Source: Comamonadaceae bacterium (GTDB lineage Bacteria; Pseudomonadota; Gammaproteobacteria; Burkholderiales; Burkholderiaceae_C). From it: a stretch of 64,000 bases of DNA. Shown here piece by piece: positions 10,921-20,917 of this stretch. The stretch lies in the NCBI GenBank assembly GCA_947455465.1, contig CANGNS010000018.1, positions 1 through 64,000 of the forward strand, given 5' to 3'. The position numbers and the translations under genes are program-made. The stretch's first letter is position 1, and each line of letters opens with the position of its first letter. Under the pieces are notes generated by a model. The model ran no database searches. It was not told the DNA's origin and was given only the letters and a program-made list of their open reading frames with translations.

Positions 10921-11478
10921 TCAGGCCGCCTTGCGCCGAATGCCGATGGGCGCGCCAGCCTGCGCCGGGCGCGCCAAGGCGCGGTGGGCTTGGTAAATCG
11001 CGGCTACGCGCTCGTGCAGATAGGCGGGCATGGGCGCGGCGCGGCCTTGGCGCATATCCACGTGCACCAGCATTTGCTCGCCGGTGGCCAGCACATGGCC
11101 TTCGGTGCCGTGGTGCATGGTGTGAAAAATATGCATGCGCTTGTCGTCCATGTCCAAAAGCTGCAGTGTCAGGCGCAGGGGTGCGCCTTCGGCCACTTCG
11201 CGGATGTTGTGGATCTGGGTTTGCACCGTGTAAAAGGACAGACCCTCTTCATCGCGGTAGCGCTCGTCGATGCCGATATGGCGAAAGTAGGCATCCGAGT
11301 TGTCGCCAAACACCAGCAAATAGCAGGACTCGCTCATATGCCCGTTGTAGTCCACCCATTCGGGCAGCACCTGGGGCTGGTGCAGGCACAGGGGCGCAGC
11401 GATGGGCGCCAGCGGGTCCCAGGTTTTGGCGGGCGTGCCTTCGAGCGGCGTGCCCAGGCGTTTTTCGGGGGTGTGCAT
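10921..11478 (-). CDS. Acyl-CoA thioesterase (4HBT/CdhB-like)
   Basis: EWVDYNGHMSESCYLLVFGDNSDAYFRHIGID hot-dog thioesterase motif. Confidence 0.82.
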   Translation of the reverse strand: MHTPEKRLGTPLEGTPAKTWDPLAPIAAPLCLHQPQVLPEWVDYNGHMSESCYLLVFGDNSDAYFRHIGIDERYRDEEGLSFYTVQTQIHNIREVAEGAPLRLTLQLLDMDDKRMHIFHTMHHGTEGHVLATGEQMLVHVDMRQGRAAPMPAYLHERVAAIYQAHRALARPAQAGAPIGIRRKAA

Positions 11479-11494
11479 AGGTTGGAGTGCTAAT

Positions 11495-12586
11495 TTAGGG
11501 AATGCGCAGCGCGATTTTTTCTACAAAGCGCTTGGCCTCAAAGGCGGCCTGGGCGGCGGCGATGTCGCGCAAATCGTAACTGTCGGCCAGCAGCGGTTGG
11601 AGCCGGCCTTGCGCCAGATAGGCCAGCAGCTGTTCAAACACCGCATCGTCTTGCCAGGTGCAGCCCAGCAGGCGCAGGTCTTTGAGGTAGAGCGTGCGCA
11701 AGTCCAGCGTGACTTGCGGGCCGGCAATCGCGCCCGAGGTGGCATAGCGTCCGCCACGGCGCAGCACCTCCAAAAGCTGTGGCCAGGCCGCGCCGCCCAC
11801 CAGATCGATCACCACGTCTACGCTGTCTTTGCCCAGGCTGGCGCGCAGCGTGGCGTGGCGGTCCAGGGTGTCTTGCGCGCCGATGCTGCGCAGCACCGCA
11901 TGCTTGTCGGCTGCCGCCTGGGCGATGACCTGGGCGCCGCGCAGGTGCGCTAATTGCACCGCCGCACTGCCCACGCCGCCCGAGGCGCCGGTAATGAGCA
12001 CGCGCTCGCCTGCTTGCAGCCCACTGCGGCTCAGCAGGTTCTCGGCGGTGGAATAGGCGCAGGGCAAGCAGGCCAGCGCCAGATCGCTCAGGGCGCTGTG
12101 CACCGGCAGCGCGGCCGTGGCGGCTACGCGGGTGTACTGGGCAAAAGCGCCGTCGCACTCCGATCCGAAGTAGTCAAAGTCGTAAGGCGCAGCCCCTGGC
12201 TTGCGCAGCACAGGGCGCACCAGCACGCGCTGGCCGATGCGCGCGGTATCCACACCCGCGCCCACAGCGGCGATATGGCCGCAGCAGTCGGCGCCCTGGA
12301 TGCGCGGAAACACCATGGCCGCGCCGCCCCAAGAGGGCGTGGCGTCCTGCGCAGCATCAAAGCCCACCGACGCACCGTGCGTCGGGCTGTCCACGGTTTT
12401 GGAGTACCAGCCCACGCGGGTGTTGATGTCAGTGTTGTTGACCGCGCTGGCCGCTACACGAATCAGCACCTCGCCAGCGCGCGGTAGAGGAAGCGGCAGG
12501 TCCTCGCGGTACTGCAGTTGTTCGGGGCCGCCAAAGCCGGTCAGCAGCACGCCGTGCATGCGTTCGGGCAGCGTGGCGTGGGCCAT
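11495..12586 (-). CDS. Zinc-type alcohol dehydrogenase / quinone oxidoreductase family protein
   Basis: MDR fold motifs: GFGGPEQLQYRED, GADCCGHIAAVG, GERVLITGASGGVGSAAVQLAHLRGAQVIA. Confidence 0.88.
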   Translation of the reverse strand: MAHATLPERMHGVLLTGFGGPEQLQYREDLPLPLPRAGEVLIRVAASAVNNTDINTRVGWYSKTVDSPTHGASVGFDAAQDATPSWGGAAMVFPRIQGADCCGHIAAVGAGVDTARIGQRVLVRPVLRKPGAAPYDFDYFGSECDGAFAQYTRVAATAALPVHSALSDLALACLPCAYSTAENLLSRSGLQAGERVLITGASGGVGSAAVQLAHLRGAQVIAQAAADKHAVLRSIGAQDTLDRHATLRASLGKDSVDVVIDLVGGAAWPQLLEVLRRGGRYATSGAIAGPQVTLDLRTLYLKDLRLLGCTWQDDAVFEQLLAYLAQGRLQPLLADSYDLRDIAAAQAAFEAKRFVEKIALRIP

Positions 12587-12589
12587 GGG

Positions 12590-13075
12590 CTAGGGCGTTT
12601 TGGCTGGCGGCAGGGCTATTACCCGGCCCACGTACTGCGGCCGCGCCAGGCTGCGGTGCGCCGTGGCCAGCATCTGCACCTTGGCCATGACGGTGGGCGC
12701 AAACGCGCAGGCGCGCGGGCCGGTCATGTCGACGTTGAGCAGCATTTGCTCGCTATAGGCCATCAGCCGGTCATCGCCCTGGAGGTACAGGCCCAGGCCC
12801 AGGTGCATGCGCTTGGCATCATGCGCCAGCAACTGGCAATACACCTGCGCTTGCGCGCCCAGTTTGACCTCGTGCAAAAAGTTGATGTGCGCTTCCAATG
12901 TAAAGAGCGAATGCCCGGTCGCTTGGCGTCCGGCCGCGTCCAGGCCGATCTGGTCCATCAGCCCGTCCACGCCGTGGCTGAACAAGACCATGTAGTAACC
13001 GTCGCGCAAATGCCCGTTGAAGTCGACCCACTCGGCGACCACCGGGCATTGGTAGCACAGCAGTGTTTCAGGCAT
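12590..13075 (-). CDS. Acyl-CoA thioesterase (candidate betainyl-CoA thioesterase, CdhB-like)
   Basis: [46 protein letters not shown]; start at ATG 13075 overlaps the upstream dehydrogenase stop by 8 bp. Confidence 0.82.
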   Translation of the reverse strand: MPETLLCYQCPVVAEWVDFNGHLRDGYYMVLFSHGVDGLMDQIGLDAAGRQATGHSLFTLEAHINFLHEVKLGAQAQVYCQLLAHDAKRMHLGLGLYLQGDDRLMAYSEQMLLNVDMTGPRACAFAPTVMAKVQMLATAHRSLARPQYVGRVIALPPAKTP

Positions 13076-14033
13076 CGGGGGCGATACCGTGTTTGAGTTT
13101 GGTCGCTTTGATGGCCGCATGCACCGCCATCAGGCAGTCATCGCGGTAGCGCTCCCAGTCGGCAATGCTGCGGCCGTCCAGCTGCACTTCGCTGCCTTCG
13201 GCCACGGCATCGAGCAGGCTGTCGGTGAGCTCGGGCGCTTCCAGCTTGGTCCAGGGCAGCTTGAGCGCCGGGCCAAACTGCGCCATGAAGTGGCGCATGC
13301 CGGCATCGCCACCGGCCAGGGTGTAAATCAAAAAGCTGCCCATAAAAGACCAGCGCATACCGGCGCCAAAGCGGATGGCGTCGTCAATCTCGCCGGTAGT
13401 GGCCACGCCGTCGTTGACCAAGTGCAGCGACTCGCGCCACATGGCTTCTAACAAGCGATCGGCGACAAAGCCAGGTACTTCTTTGCGCACATGCAAAGGC
13501 CGCATGCTCAAGGAGCGATACACCTGCATGGCCGCCTGGATCGCCTCGGGCGAGGTGTTCACACCGCCCACCACTTCGACCAAAGGCAGCAAATACACCG
13601 GGTTGAACGGATGGCCCACCACGCAGCGTTCGGGGTATTTGGCATCAGCATAAAAGTCGCTGGGCAAGAGGCCCGAGGTGCTCGAACCAATCAGTACATT
13701 GGGCCGCGCGGCGGCGGTGATTTGCGCATGCAGCGCCAGCTTCAAGTCTTGGCGCTCGGGCGCGCTTTCTTGGATGAAGTCGGCCTGCGCCACGCATTCC
13801 TCTACCGTGGCGACAAACTTCAGGCGCGACTGCGAAGCGCCGGGTGCCAGGCCTTGGGCGGTGAGCGCGCCCCAGGCTTTGGCCGTGCGCTCGCGCAGCG
13901 CCGTTTCGGCGCCGGGGGCCGGGTCCCAGGCGATCACGTCCAGGCCATGGGCCAGCGCACGCGCCACCCAACCGCTACCGATCACGCCGGTGCCTAAAGC
14001 AGCAAAAGTTTTGATTTCAGTAACAAAAGACAT
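13068..14033 (-). CDS. cdhA: L-carnitine dehydrogenase (3-hydroxyacyl-CoA dehydrogenase family)
   Basis: [43 protein letters not shown] Rossmann N-terminus and [18 protein letters not shown], typical of carnitine dehydrogenases. Confidence 0.9.
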   Translation of the reverse strand: MSFVTEIKTFAALGTGVIGSGWVARALAHGLDVIAWDPAPGAETALRERTAKAWGALTAQGLAPGASQSRLKFVATVEECVAQADFIQESAPERQDLKLALHAQITAAARPNVLIGSSTSGLLPSDFYADAKYPERCVVGHPFNPVYLLPLVEVVGGVNTSPEAIQAAMQVYRSLSMRPLHVRKEVPGFVADRLLEAMWRESLHLVNDGVATTGEIDDAIRFGAGMRWSFMGSFLIYTLAGGDAGMRHFMAQFGPALKLPWTKLEAPELTDSLLDAVAEGSEVQLDGRSIADWERYRDDCLMAVHAAIKATKLKHGIAPDA

Positions 14034-14046
14034 AGTTTTCCTTGGT

Positions 14047-14934
14047 TTATCCGCGTTTTTTCAGGCCCATGGCCACGCGGCCTTCGGCCGGCGTCATGGG
14101 CTTGCCGCCCAGGCGGGTGATGATTTCCACTGCGCGCTCGGTCAGCGAACCATTGCTTGCGGGTACGCCCTTGTCCAGCCACAGGTTGTCTTCCAGCCCC
14201 ACGCGCACATTGCCGCCCAAAATCACCGACTGGGCCAGCATGGGCATTTGCGAGCGGCCAATGCCAAAGGCCGACCAGACCACGCCTGGCGGCAGGTTGT
14301 CCACCATGGCTTTCATAGTGGTGGTGTCGGCCGGTGCGCCCCAGGGAATGCCCAGGCACAGTTGGAACAACGGGTTCTCCAGCAAGCCTTCTTTGATCAT
14401 TTGCTTGGCAAACCAGAGGTGGCCGGTGTCAAAGATTTCGAGTTCGGCTTTCACGCCCAGCTCGGTAATGCGCTTGGCACCTGCCCGCAGCGCCATGGGG
14501 GTAGACACATAAATCGTGTCGCCGTCGCCGAAGTTGAGCGTGCCGCAGTCCAGGGTGCAGATTTCGGGCAGCAGTTGTTCCACATGGATGAGGCGCGCCA
14601 TGGGGCCAATCAGGTCGGTGTTGGGGCCAAAGTGGGTGGGGTTCTCGCCTGCGCCGATTTCCAGATCGCCGCCCATGCCGGCGGTCAGGTTGACGATGAT
14701 GTCTACGCCCGAATCACGGATGCGGTCCATCACCTCGGCATAGAGGGCCGGGTCGCGGCTGAATTTGCCGGTCTCGGGGTGGCGTACATGGCAGTGCACC
14801 ACGGTGGCGCCGGCCTTGGCGGCCTCTACCGCCGCTGCCGCAATTTGCGTGGGCGTGACGGGAATGGCAGGGTGCTTGCCGACGGTGTCGCCCGCGCCGG
14901 TCAGTGCGCAGGTAATGATGACGTTGGGGTTCAT
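14047..14934 (-). CDS. cdhC: Beta-keto acid cleavage enzyme (BKACE), candidate 3-dehydrocarnitine:acetyl-CoA transferase/cleavage enzyme
   Basis: [58 protein letters not shown] are BKACE motifs; next to cdhA and thioesterase. Confidence 0.88.
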   Translation of the reverse strand: MNPNVIITCALTGAGDTVGKHPAIPVTPTQIAAAAVEAAKAGATVVHCHVRHPETGKFSRDPALYAEVMDRIRDSGVDIIVNLTAGMGGDLEIGAGENPTHFGPNTDLIGPMARLIHVEQLLPEICTLDCGTLNFGDGDTIYVSTPMALRAGAKRITELGVKAELEIFDTGHLWFAKQMIKEGLLENPLFQLCLGIPWGAPADTTTMKAMVDNLPPGVVWSAFGIGRSQMPMLAQSVILGGNVRVGLEDNLWLDKGVPASNGSLTERAVEIITRLGGKPMTPAEGRVAMGLKKRG

Positions 14935-15674
14935 AGTGCGTAGTCCGTTTCTTCAAGGTCAAGGATGGCTTTGAGCGCCTGCAAGTGCAGGGCGCAGGCG
15001 TCGGTGGGGTAATCGTTCCATTGGGCGGCAGCCAGGCTTGCTGCGGCATCGGGAATCAGGGCCAGCGGCCGGCCGGTGGACAGGGCCAGCACCTGCAGCT
15101 TGGCCGCTTTTTCCAGGTAGTAGAGCTCATCGAGCGCCTGGGCCACGCTGGGGCCTATCACCATGACGCCGTGGTTGCCCATGAAGAGCACGCTTTGTCC
15201 GCCCTCCATCAGCGCGGCGACGCGCTCGCCCTCCGAGGCCTGCAGCGCCATGCCGGCGTAATGGCGGTCGTAGGCGATGCGGCCATAAAAACGGCAGGCG
15301 TTTTGGTCCAGCATCAAAAACTCGTAGTCCTGCAGGCAGCACAGCGCGGTGGCATACGGCATGTGCGTGTGCAAGATGCAGCGCGCCTGCGGCAGGCGCT
15401 GGTGCAAAGCCGCGTGCAAATGCCAGGCGGTGGGGTCGGCGCCTTGCGCCAGTACGTCCTGGCTGCTTTGGTTCGCATCGAGCACCAGCAAATCACTGGC
15501 CCGGATGCGCGAGAAATGGCTGCCCACTGGGTTGAGCAAAAACTGCTGGCCGTCGCGGGAGACGGCCAGGCTGAAGTGGTTGGCAATGGATTCATGCATG
15601 TCCCAGCGCGCAGCCCAGCGAAATGCAGCGGCCAGATCGATGCGGGCTTGCAAGAGCAGGGCGTCAGAATGCAT
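14931..15674 (-). CDS. Class II aldolase/adducin family protein
   Basis: [46 protein letters not shown] metal-binding His motifs; ATGA overlap with downstream BKACE. Confidence 0.88.
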   Translation of the reverse strand: MHSDALLLQARIDLAAAFRWAARWDMHESIANHFSLAVSRDGQQFLLNPVGSHFSRIRASDLLVLDANQSSQDVLAQGADPTAWHLHAALHQRLPQARCILHTHMPYATALCCLQDYEFLMLDQNACRFYGRIAYDRHYAGMALQASEGERVAALMEGGQSVLFMGNHGVMVIGPSVAQALDELYYLEKAAKLQVLALSTGRPLALIPDAAASLAAAQWNDYPTDACALHLQALKAILDLEETDYAL

Positions 15675-15898
15675 GGCGAATATCCTTCTACGGTGGACTG
15701 TAGTGGCCGGGCTGGGCCGGTTTTGCTAGCAGTGCGACACATTTTCCGCTAAATGCGACGCCCGGCCGCTGGCCGCGCCAATCGAAAGAATTGTCCATTT
15801 GGCCACCAAGACGCCGCCCTGAGCGAGATAGGGCGCCCCGCCTGTGTCACCATCGACACTACGGCCGCGCCTGTTCGGCTCGCACGCTTACGCCCACC

Positions 15899-17176
15899 AT
15901 GTCTTTGCCCTTTTTGCCCCGCTTGCCGCGTTTGTCGCCGCTTACCTTGCCCCTGGCCTCTTTGCTCTCGGGGGTGAGCATGCTGGTGGTCGGCATTGCG
16001 CTGCTGACTGTGGCCATCGGCGCGCAGGCGGGGCTGGCCAAATACTCCAGCCTGGTGACCGGCATGATCATGTCGGCCTACTTTGCCGGCTTTGTGTACG
16101 GCACCTATGCCTGCCCGGTGCTGATCCGGCGCGTGGGCTACATCCGCGCCTTTGCCGTCATGGCCTCGGTGGCCTCGGCCTTGCCGGTGCTCCATGCGCT
16201 GTGGACCAACCCCTGGTTTTGGGGGCTGCTGCGCTTTACCACGGGCCTTTGCATTGTGGGCCTGTACATGGTGATCGAGAGCTGGCTCAATGTGGTGGCC
16301 GGGCGCGAAAGCCGGGGCAAGGTGTTTGCTGCCTATATGGCCGTCAGTGGCGTGTCCACCGCGCTGGGCCAGTGGCTGATATTGGTGGGGGGGCGTTTTG
16401 GCTTTGCGCCCTTTGCCTGGGTGTCTATCTTGTTTTCTTTTGCGCTGGTGCCCACCACCATGACCACCATCCGCGAGCCTAAGCAGACCCAGGCGCCCTC
16501 GATGAGCCTGGTCGCTTTGTTTGCGATTTCACCTATTGGCGCCATCGCCGCCATCGGCTCGGGCATGATCAGCGGCACTTTCTACAGTCTGGGCAATGTG
16601 TTTGGCCAGGGCGTGGGCTTTAGCGACAGCCACACCGCCACCTTCATGGCCGCCACGATTTTGAGCGGCGCGGCCTTCCAGTACCCGGTGGGCCATTTGT
16701 CCGACCGCTACGACCGGCGCTGGATTTTGATCTGGGTGTGCCTGATCTCCTGCGTGCTGGCGGCTATCGGCTTTTACCTGGCGCGCGAGTATGAAAACCT
16801 GCTGGTCATGCTGGGCATTTTGTACGGCGCGCTCTCGTTTTCCATTTACGGCCTGAGCGTGGCGCATACCAACGACCTGATTGAGCCGTCCAAAGTGCTG
16901 GAGACTACCGGCGGGCTGTTGCTGCTCTATGGCATTGGCGCCACTGTAGGCCCCACGCTGGCCGGCGGCATGATGGACCAGCTGGGCCCCGAGAGCCTGA
17001 TGCTGTATTTCTCGGTTGTGCTTTTGGGCCTGGCCGGCGCCGTCTGGTATTTCGTGCTGCGCCAAAGCGCCCTGGCCTCCACGCCGGCCCACCGCGCCGA
17101 TTACGTGATGATGGACGCCAGCTCCCAGGCGGCGCTGCAAATGGACCCGCGGGCTTTGCCGCAAGAAGGCCAGTAA
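15899..17176 (+). CDS. MFS transporter
   Basis: Multi-TM ORF with VIESWLNVVAGRESRGKVFAAYM and GHLSDRYDRRWIL motifs. Confidence 0.88.
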   Translation: MSLPFLPRLPRLSPLTLPLASLLSGVSMLVVGIALLTVAIGAQAGLAKYSSLVTGMIMSAYFAGFVYGTYACPVLIRRVGYIRAFAVMASVASALPVLHALWTNPWFWGLLRFTTGLCIVGLYMVIESWLNVVAGRESRGKVFAAYMAVSGVSTALGQWLILVGGRFGFAPFAWVSILFSFALVPTTMTTIREPKQTQAPSMSLVALFAISPIGAIAAIGSGMISGTFYSLGNVFGQGVGFSDSHTATFMAATILSGAAFQYPVGHLSDRYDRRWILIWVCLISCVLAAIGFYLAREYENLLVMLGILYGALSFSIYGLSVAHTNDLIEPSKVLETTGGLLLLYGIGATVGPTLAGGMMDQLGPESLMLYFSVVLLGLAGAVWYFVLRQSALASTPAHRADYVMMDASSQAALQMDPRALPQEGQ

Positions 17177-17203
17177 GCCTGCGCCGCGACAGGCGCTTTT
17201 TCG

Positions 17204-18241
17204 TCAGGCCAGCGCTTCTTCCTGCTTGGCCGGCACGGCTGGGCTGCAGACCTGGGCGGCAATGTCTAAGGCGCGCAGACGCAGGGCCGGGTCAAACACA
17301 TCGCACACCAGCATGAGCTCGTTGGCGCCGGTGTGCTGGGCCAGCGCGTGCAGGCCTTCGCGCACCGTGTCGGGCCCGCCTACGACGGCGGCGCCCAAAA
17401 AGTCGGCAATACCAGCGCGCTCGGACGGCGTGCATTGCGCCATAAACCCGGCCTGCGGCGGCTGCATGCGCTGGCGCTCGCCGCGCAGCATGCCCAGCAC
17501 ACGCTGGTAAATGCTGCTGGCCAAGAACTGCGCCTCGTCGTCGCTGGGCGCGGCGATCAGCGGCACCCCGATGGCTACATAGGGCGCAGCCAGGTGCGCC
17601 GAGGGCTGGAACAAGCGCCGGTACAGATCGAGCGCCTGCATCAAGAGGCGCGGCGCAAAGTGCGATGCAAAGGCATAGGGCAGGCCGCGCTGGGCCGCAA
17701 GCTGCGCCGAGTACAGGCTCGAGCCCAGCAGCCAAATAGGCACTTGCGTGCCTGCCCCGGGCATGGCGATCAGGCGCTGGCCTGGTTGGGCGGGGCCCAG
17801 CAGGCGCTGCAGCTCGGCGACATCGCGCGGGAAGTCTTCTTCGGTCTCCACCCGGTCACGGCGCAGGGCGCGCATGGTCAGTGGGTCGGTGCCGGGGGCG
17901 CGGCCCAGGCCCAGGTCGATGCGGCCGGGGTAGAGCTCGGCCAGCGTGCCAAAGGCCTCTGCTACCACCAGCGGCGCATGGTTGGGCAGCATGATGCCGC
18001 CCGAGCCCACCCGGATGCGTTCGGTAGCCCCCGCCAGATGCCCCACCAGCACGGCGGTAGCCGAACTGGCGATGCCCTGCATATTGTGGTGCTCGGCGAC
18101 CCAGTAGCGCACAAAGCCCAGGCGCTCGGCGTGCTGCACTGTTTGGCGCGCCACGTCCAGGGCCTGGGCGACGGTATGGCCCTCGCGCACGGACACCAGG
18201 TCAAGCATGGACAGAGAAAACGGTGGGGTGCTGGGCATGGC
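17204..18241 (-). CDS. LLM class flavin-dependent oxidoreductase (luciferase-like)
   Basis: [66 protein letters not shown]. Confidence 0.92.
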   Translation of the reverse strand, partial: AMPSTPPFSLSMLDLVSVREGHTVAQALDVARQTVQHAERLGFVRYWVAEHHNMQGIASSATAVLVGHLAGATERIRVGSGGIMLPNHAPLVVAEAFGTLAELYPGRIDLGLGRAPGTDPLTMRALRRDRVETEEDFPRDVAELQRLLGPAQPGQRLIAMPGAGTQVPIWLLGSSLYSAQLAAQRGLPYAFASHFAPRLLMQALDLYRRLFQPSAHLAAPYVAIGVPLIAAPSDDEAQFLASSIYQRVLGMLRGERQRMQPPQAGFMAQCTPSERAGIADFLGAAVVGGPDTVREGLHALAQHTGANELMLVCDVFDPALRLRALDIAAQVCSPAVPAKQEEALA

Positions 18242-18334
18242 GGTCAATCGAAAACTGCATTATGCGCAGCGCCGCCGGGCTTCACAGCGCGGGGGCACAA
18301 TGGGCTTTTATCGCATTGCCGCCTTGGAGTCCTT

Positions 18335-18898
18335 ATGCACCCTAGCCCCTCATCGGCGTCGGCCGACCCCTCCGCAACGGCGGCCTCTGCCGTCGACCAG
18401 GCGCAGCTGGCCCTGCTGCGCGCGCACCGGCGGGCCCACCGGCGCGTGCGCCCGCTCACCACCCAACTCCCCCTGCCCGCGCCCTCGGACCCGCCGCCCC
18501 TGACCCGGGGCCAGCGCCTGGCCGACGGCGTGGCGGCCACCATTGGCTCGTGGCGCTTTATCGTGATCCAAAGCACGGCGATCGTGTTGTGGATCAGTGG
18601 CAACGTCTGGTTTGGCGCCGGTTCCTGGGACCCTTACCCATTTATCTTGCTCAATTTGCTGCTGTCGTTCCAGGCCGCTTACACCGCCCCGGCCATCATG
18701 ATGAGCCAAAACCGCCAGTCCGAGCTGGACCGCCGCCACGCCCAAAACGACTACGAAATCAACGTCAAAGCCGAGCTGGAAATCGAGTTGCTGCACGAAA
18801 AAATCGACATCCTCAAGGAGCGCGAATTATTGGCCCTGACCGAGGCGGTGCGCCAACTCTCCCAGCAGCTGGACGCGCTGTCGCATAAGCTGCGCTAA
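18335..18898 (+). CDS. DUF1003 domain membrane protein
   Basis: [59 protein letters not shown] is the DUF1003 signature; start at ATG 18335. Confidence 0.85.
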   Translation: MHPSPSSASADPSATAASAVDQAQLALLRAHRRAHRRVRPLTTQLPLPAPSDPPPLTRGQRLADGVAATIGSWRFIVIQSTAIVLWISGNVWFGAGSWDPYPFILLNLLLSFQAAYTAPAIMMSQNRQSELDRRHAQNDYEINVKAELEIELLHEKIDILKERELLALTEAVRQLSQQLDALSHKLR

Positions 18899-18917
18899 GG
18901 CCTCTAAGATCGGGCCT

Positions 18918-19619
18918 ATGCACACGAGCGCACTTGTACTTTTTTCTGGTGGACAAGACTCCACCACCTGTCTGGCCTGGGCGCTGTCGCGCTACGAACG
19001 CGTGGAGACCGTCGCCTTTGACTACGGCCAACGCCACCGCATTGAGCTCGATGCACGGCTGAACGTGGTGCGCGCCATGCGCGAGGGCTTCCCGCACTGG
19101 GCTGCCAAGCTGGGCGAGGACCATTTGCTGGACGCCTCGGTGCTGGGCGCGGTCAGCGACACTGCCCTCACGCGCGAAACCGCCATCGCCATGCAGGCCA
19201 ACGGCCTGCCCAACACCTTTGTGCCTGGGCGCAACCTGCTGTTCATGACGCTGGCGGCCGCGCTGGCGTACCGGCGGGGCGTGCAGGTGCTGGTCACGGG
19301 CGTGTGCGAGACCGATTTTTCGGGCTACCCCGACTGCCGCGACGACACCATGAAAGCCCTGCAAGTGGCCTTGTCGTTGGGTATGGACACGCGCTTTTTG
19401 ATCGAAACCCCGCTTATGTGGATCGACAAAGCGGCCACCTGGACGCTGGCGCACACCCTGGGCGGCGCACCGATGGTGGACCTTATCGTGGAACACAGCC
19501 ACACCTGCTACCTGGGCGAGCGCAGCCAGCGCCACGCTTGGGGTTATGGCTGCGGCCAGTGCCCGGCCTGCCAGCTGCGGGCGCAGGGGTTTGCCCGCTT
19601 TACCGGGGCGCCGGGCTAA
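18918..19619 (+). CDS. queC: 7-cyano-7-deazaguanine synthase
   Basis: [53 protein letters not shown] zinc motif. Confidence 0.96.
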   Translation: MHTSALVLFSGGQDSTTCLAWALSRYERVETVAFDYGQRHRIELDARLNVVRAMREGFPHWAAKLGEDHLLDASVLGAVSDTALTRETAIAMQANGLPNTFVPGRNLLFMTLAAALAYRRGVQVLVTGVCETDFSGYPDCRDDTMKALQVALSLGMDTRFLIETPLMWIDKAATWTLAHTLGGAPMVDLIVEHSHTCYLGERSQRHAWGYGCGQCPACQLRAQGFARFTGAPG

Positions 19620-20917
19620 GCGCGCAGCAAGCCGTCCAGGCGCGGATCCCAGCGGTAGCCGGGGAAAAGGCGCTCGGTATCTTCCCGCGCCACGCCTTGG
19701 GTGCCAGCCAAAACTTGCGCAAAGACGGCCCGAAAATCGTGGTGCACCGGCAGATCGCGCCCTTCGTTCAAATTGCCTGCGGCCAGACCACTCCATTGGC
19801 CGTGCCAGCGCCCGCCAGCCACGGCATTGCCCATTAGCCACATCACGTTGCCGTGCCCGTGGTCGGTGCCCCGGGTGCCGTTTTCGGCGCAGGTGCGGCC
19901 AAATTCGCTGGCCACGACCACCACGTCTTGCGGCTCCGAAAAATGGCGGCGCAACTGCAGCAGGGCGCGGCTGAGGTTGGCGAGGTTGTTGGCCAAAGTG
20001 CCGGTGCTGTTGCCCTGGTTGAGGTGCGTGTCCCAGCCGCCGGCGGACAAAAAGCCCAGGCGCAGCTGGCGGTTTTTGCCCATGAGCGTACCCAGGTTTT
20101 GCGCATCGAGCGCCAGGCCCTGGGCCGGCGGCGCGCCATTGTTGGCCGCTTGCTGGATGGCGCTGTCGCTGCCGGCGCTGCTTGCCATGGCCACGGGCGG
20201 TGCGGCCATGGCCGCTTCCGTTTGCGCCTGCGTCAGCATGGCCGCGGTTTGCATGCGGCTGTCGGCGCCGGCCTGCGCTGATTGGGCCAAACTGGGGTTG
20301 GCCGCGTACATCTTGAGGATGGCCTCACGGGTGCGGGTGTCGGCCAAGGCGCCAGCGCGGGTGGCGGCTTGGCCGCTGGCGACCAGCTGCACCGCCTGCG
20401 GGCCGGCCAGAATTTGCGGGTTGGCCTCGCCCACGCCCAGGGCACTGCGCTCTGCGCCGTAGAGCGCCGAGAGATGGTTCATCCAGCCCGCGCCCGCCGC
20501 GCTGGAGCCGGGCAGGCCGGTTTCCCAGTGGTGCTGCGCATCAAAGTGCGAGCGCGTGCTATCGGGCGAGCCAGCGCCCGGAATCGCCGCCAGCACGCCT
20601 TGCTGCCACAGCGGCATCAGGCCGGCCAGGGCCGGGTGCAGGCCAAACAGCTTGTCCAGCGCCAGCGTGCTGGACGCGCCGCCATCGGGCCTGGCGATGG
20701 CGATGCTGGGGCGCAGCTTGTAGTACTGCGCGTCCCCATGCGGCACCAGGGCCGAGATGCCGTCATAGGCGCCGCGCAAAAACACCAGCACCAAGCGCCC
20801 GGGCGCGCTACCCGGCGCATCGGCCCAGGCCGGGCGCATAGCCCAGGCGTTGGCACCCAGAAACATGAGGGCGTGGCGGCGGTTCAGCGGCATGGTGGGT
20901 TTGTTGAATGCGCTCAT
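19616..20917 (-). CDS. DUF1501 family protein, Tat-type signal
   Basis: [17 protein letters not shown] signal; [51 protein letters not shown]. Confidence 0.9.
   Translation of the reverse strand: MSAFNKPTMPLNRRHALMFLGANAWAMRPAWADAPGSAPGRLVLVFLRGAYDGISALVPHGDAQYYKLRPSIAIARPDGGASSTLALDKLFGLHPALAGLMPLWQQGVLAAIPGAGSPDSTRSHFDAQHHWETGLPGSSAAGAGWMNHLSALYGAERSALGVGEANPQILAGPQAVQLVASGQAATRAGALADTRTREAILKMYAANPSLAQSAQAGADSRMQTAAMLTQAQTEAAMAAPPVAMASSAGSDSAIQQAANNGAPPAQGLALDAQNLGTLMGKNRQLRLGFLSAGGWDTHLNQGNSTGTLANNLANLSRALLQLRRHFSEPQDVVVVASEFGRTCAENGTRGTDHGHGNVMWLMGNAVAGGRWHGQWSGLAAGNLNEGRDLPVHHDFRAVFAQVLAGTQGVAREDTERLFPGYRWDPRLDGLLRA

Noticed and set aside
18900-18920. preQ1 riboswitch upstream of queC
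   Set aside because: The gap between the DUF1003 stop and queC start is about 19 bp, too short for a riboswitch there
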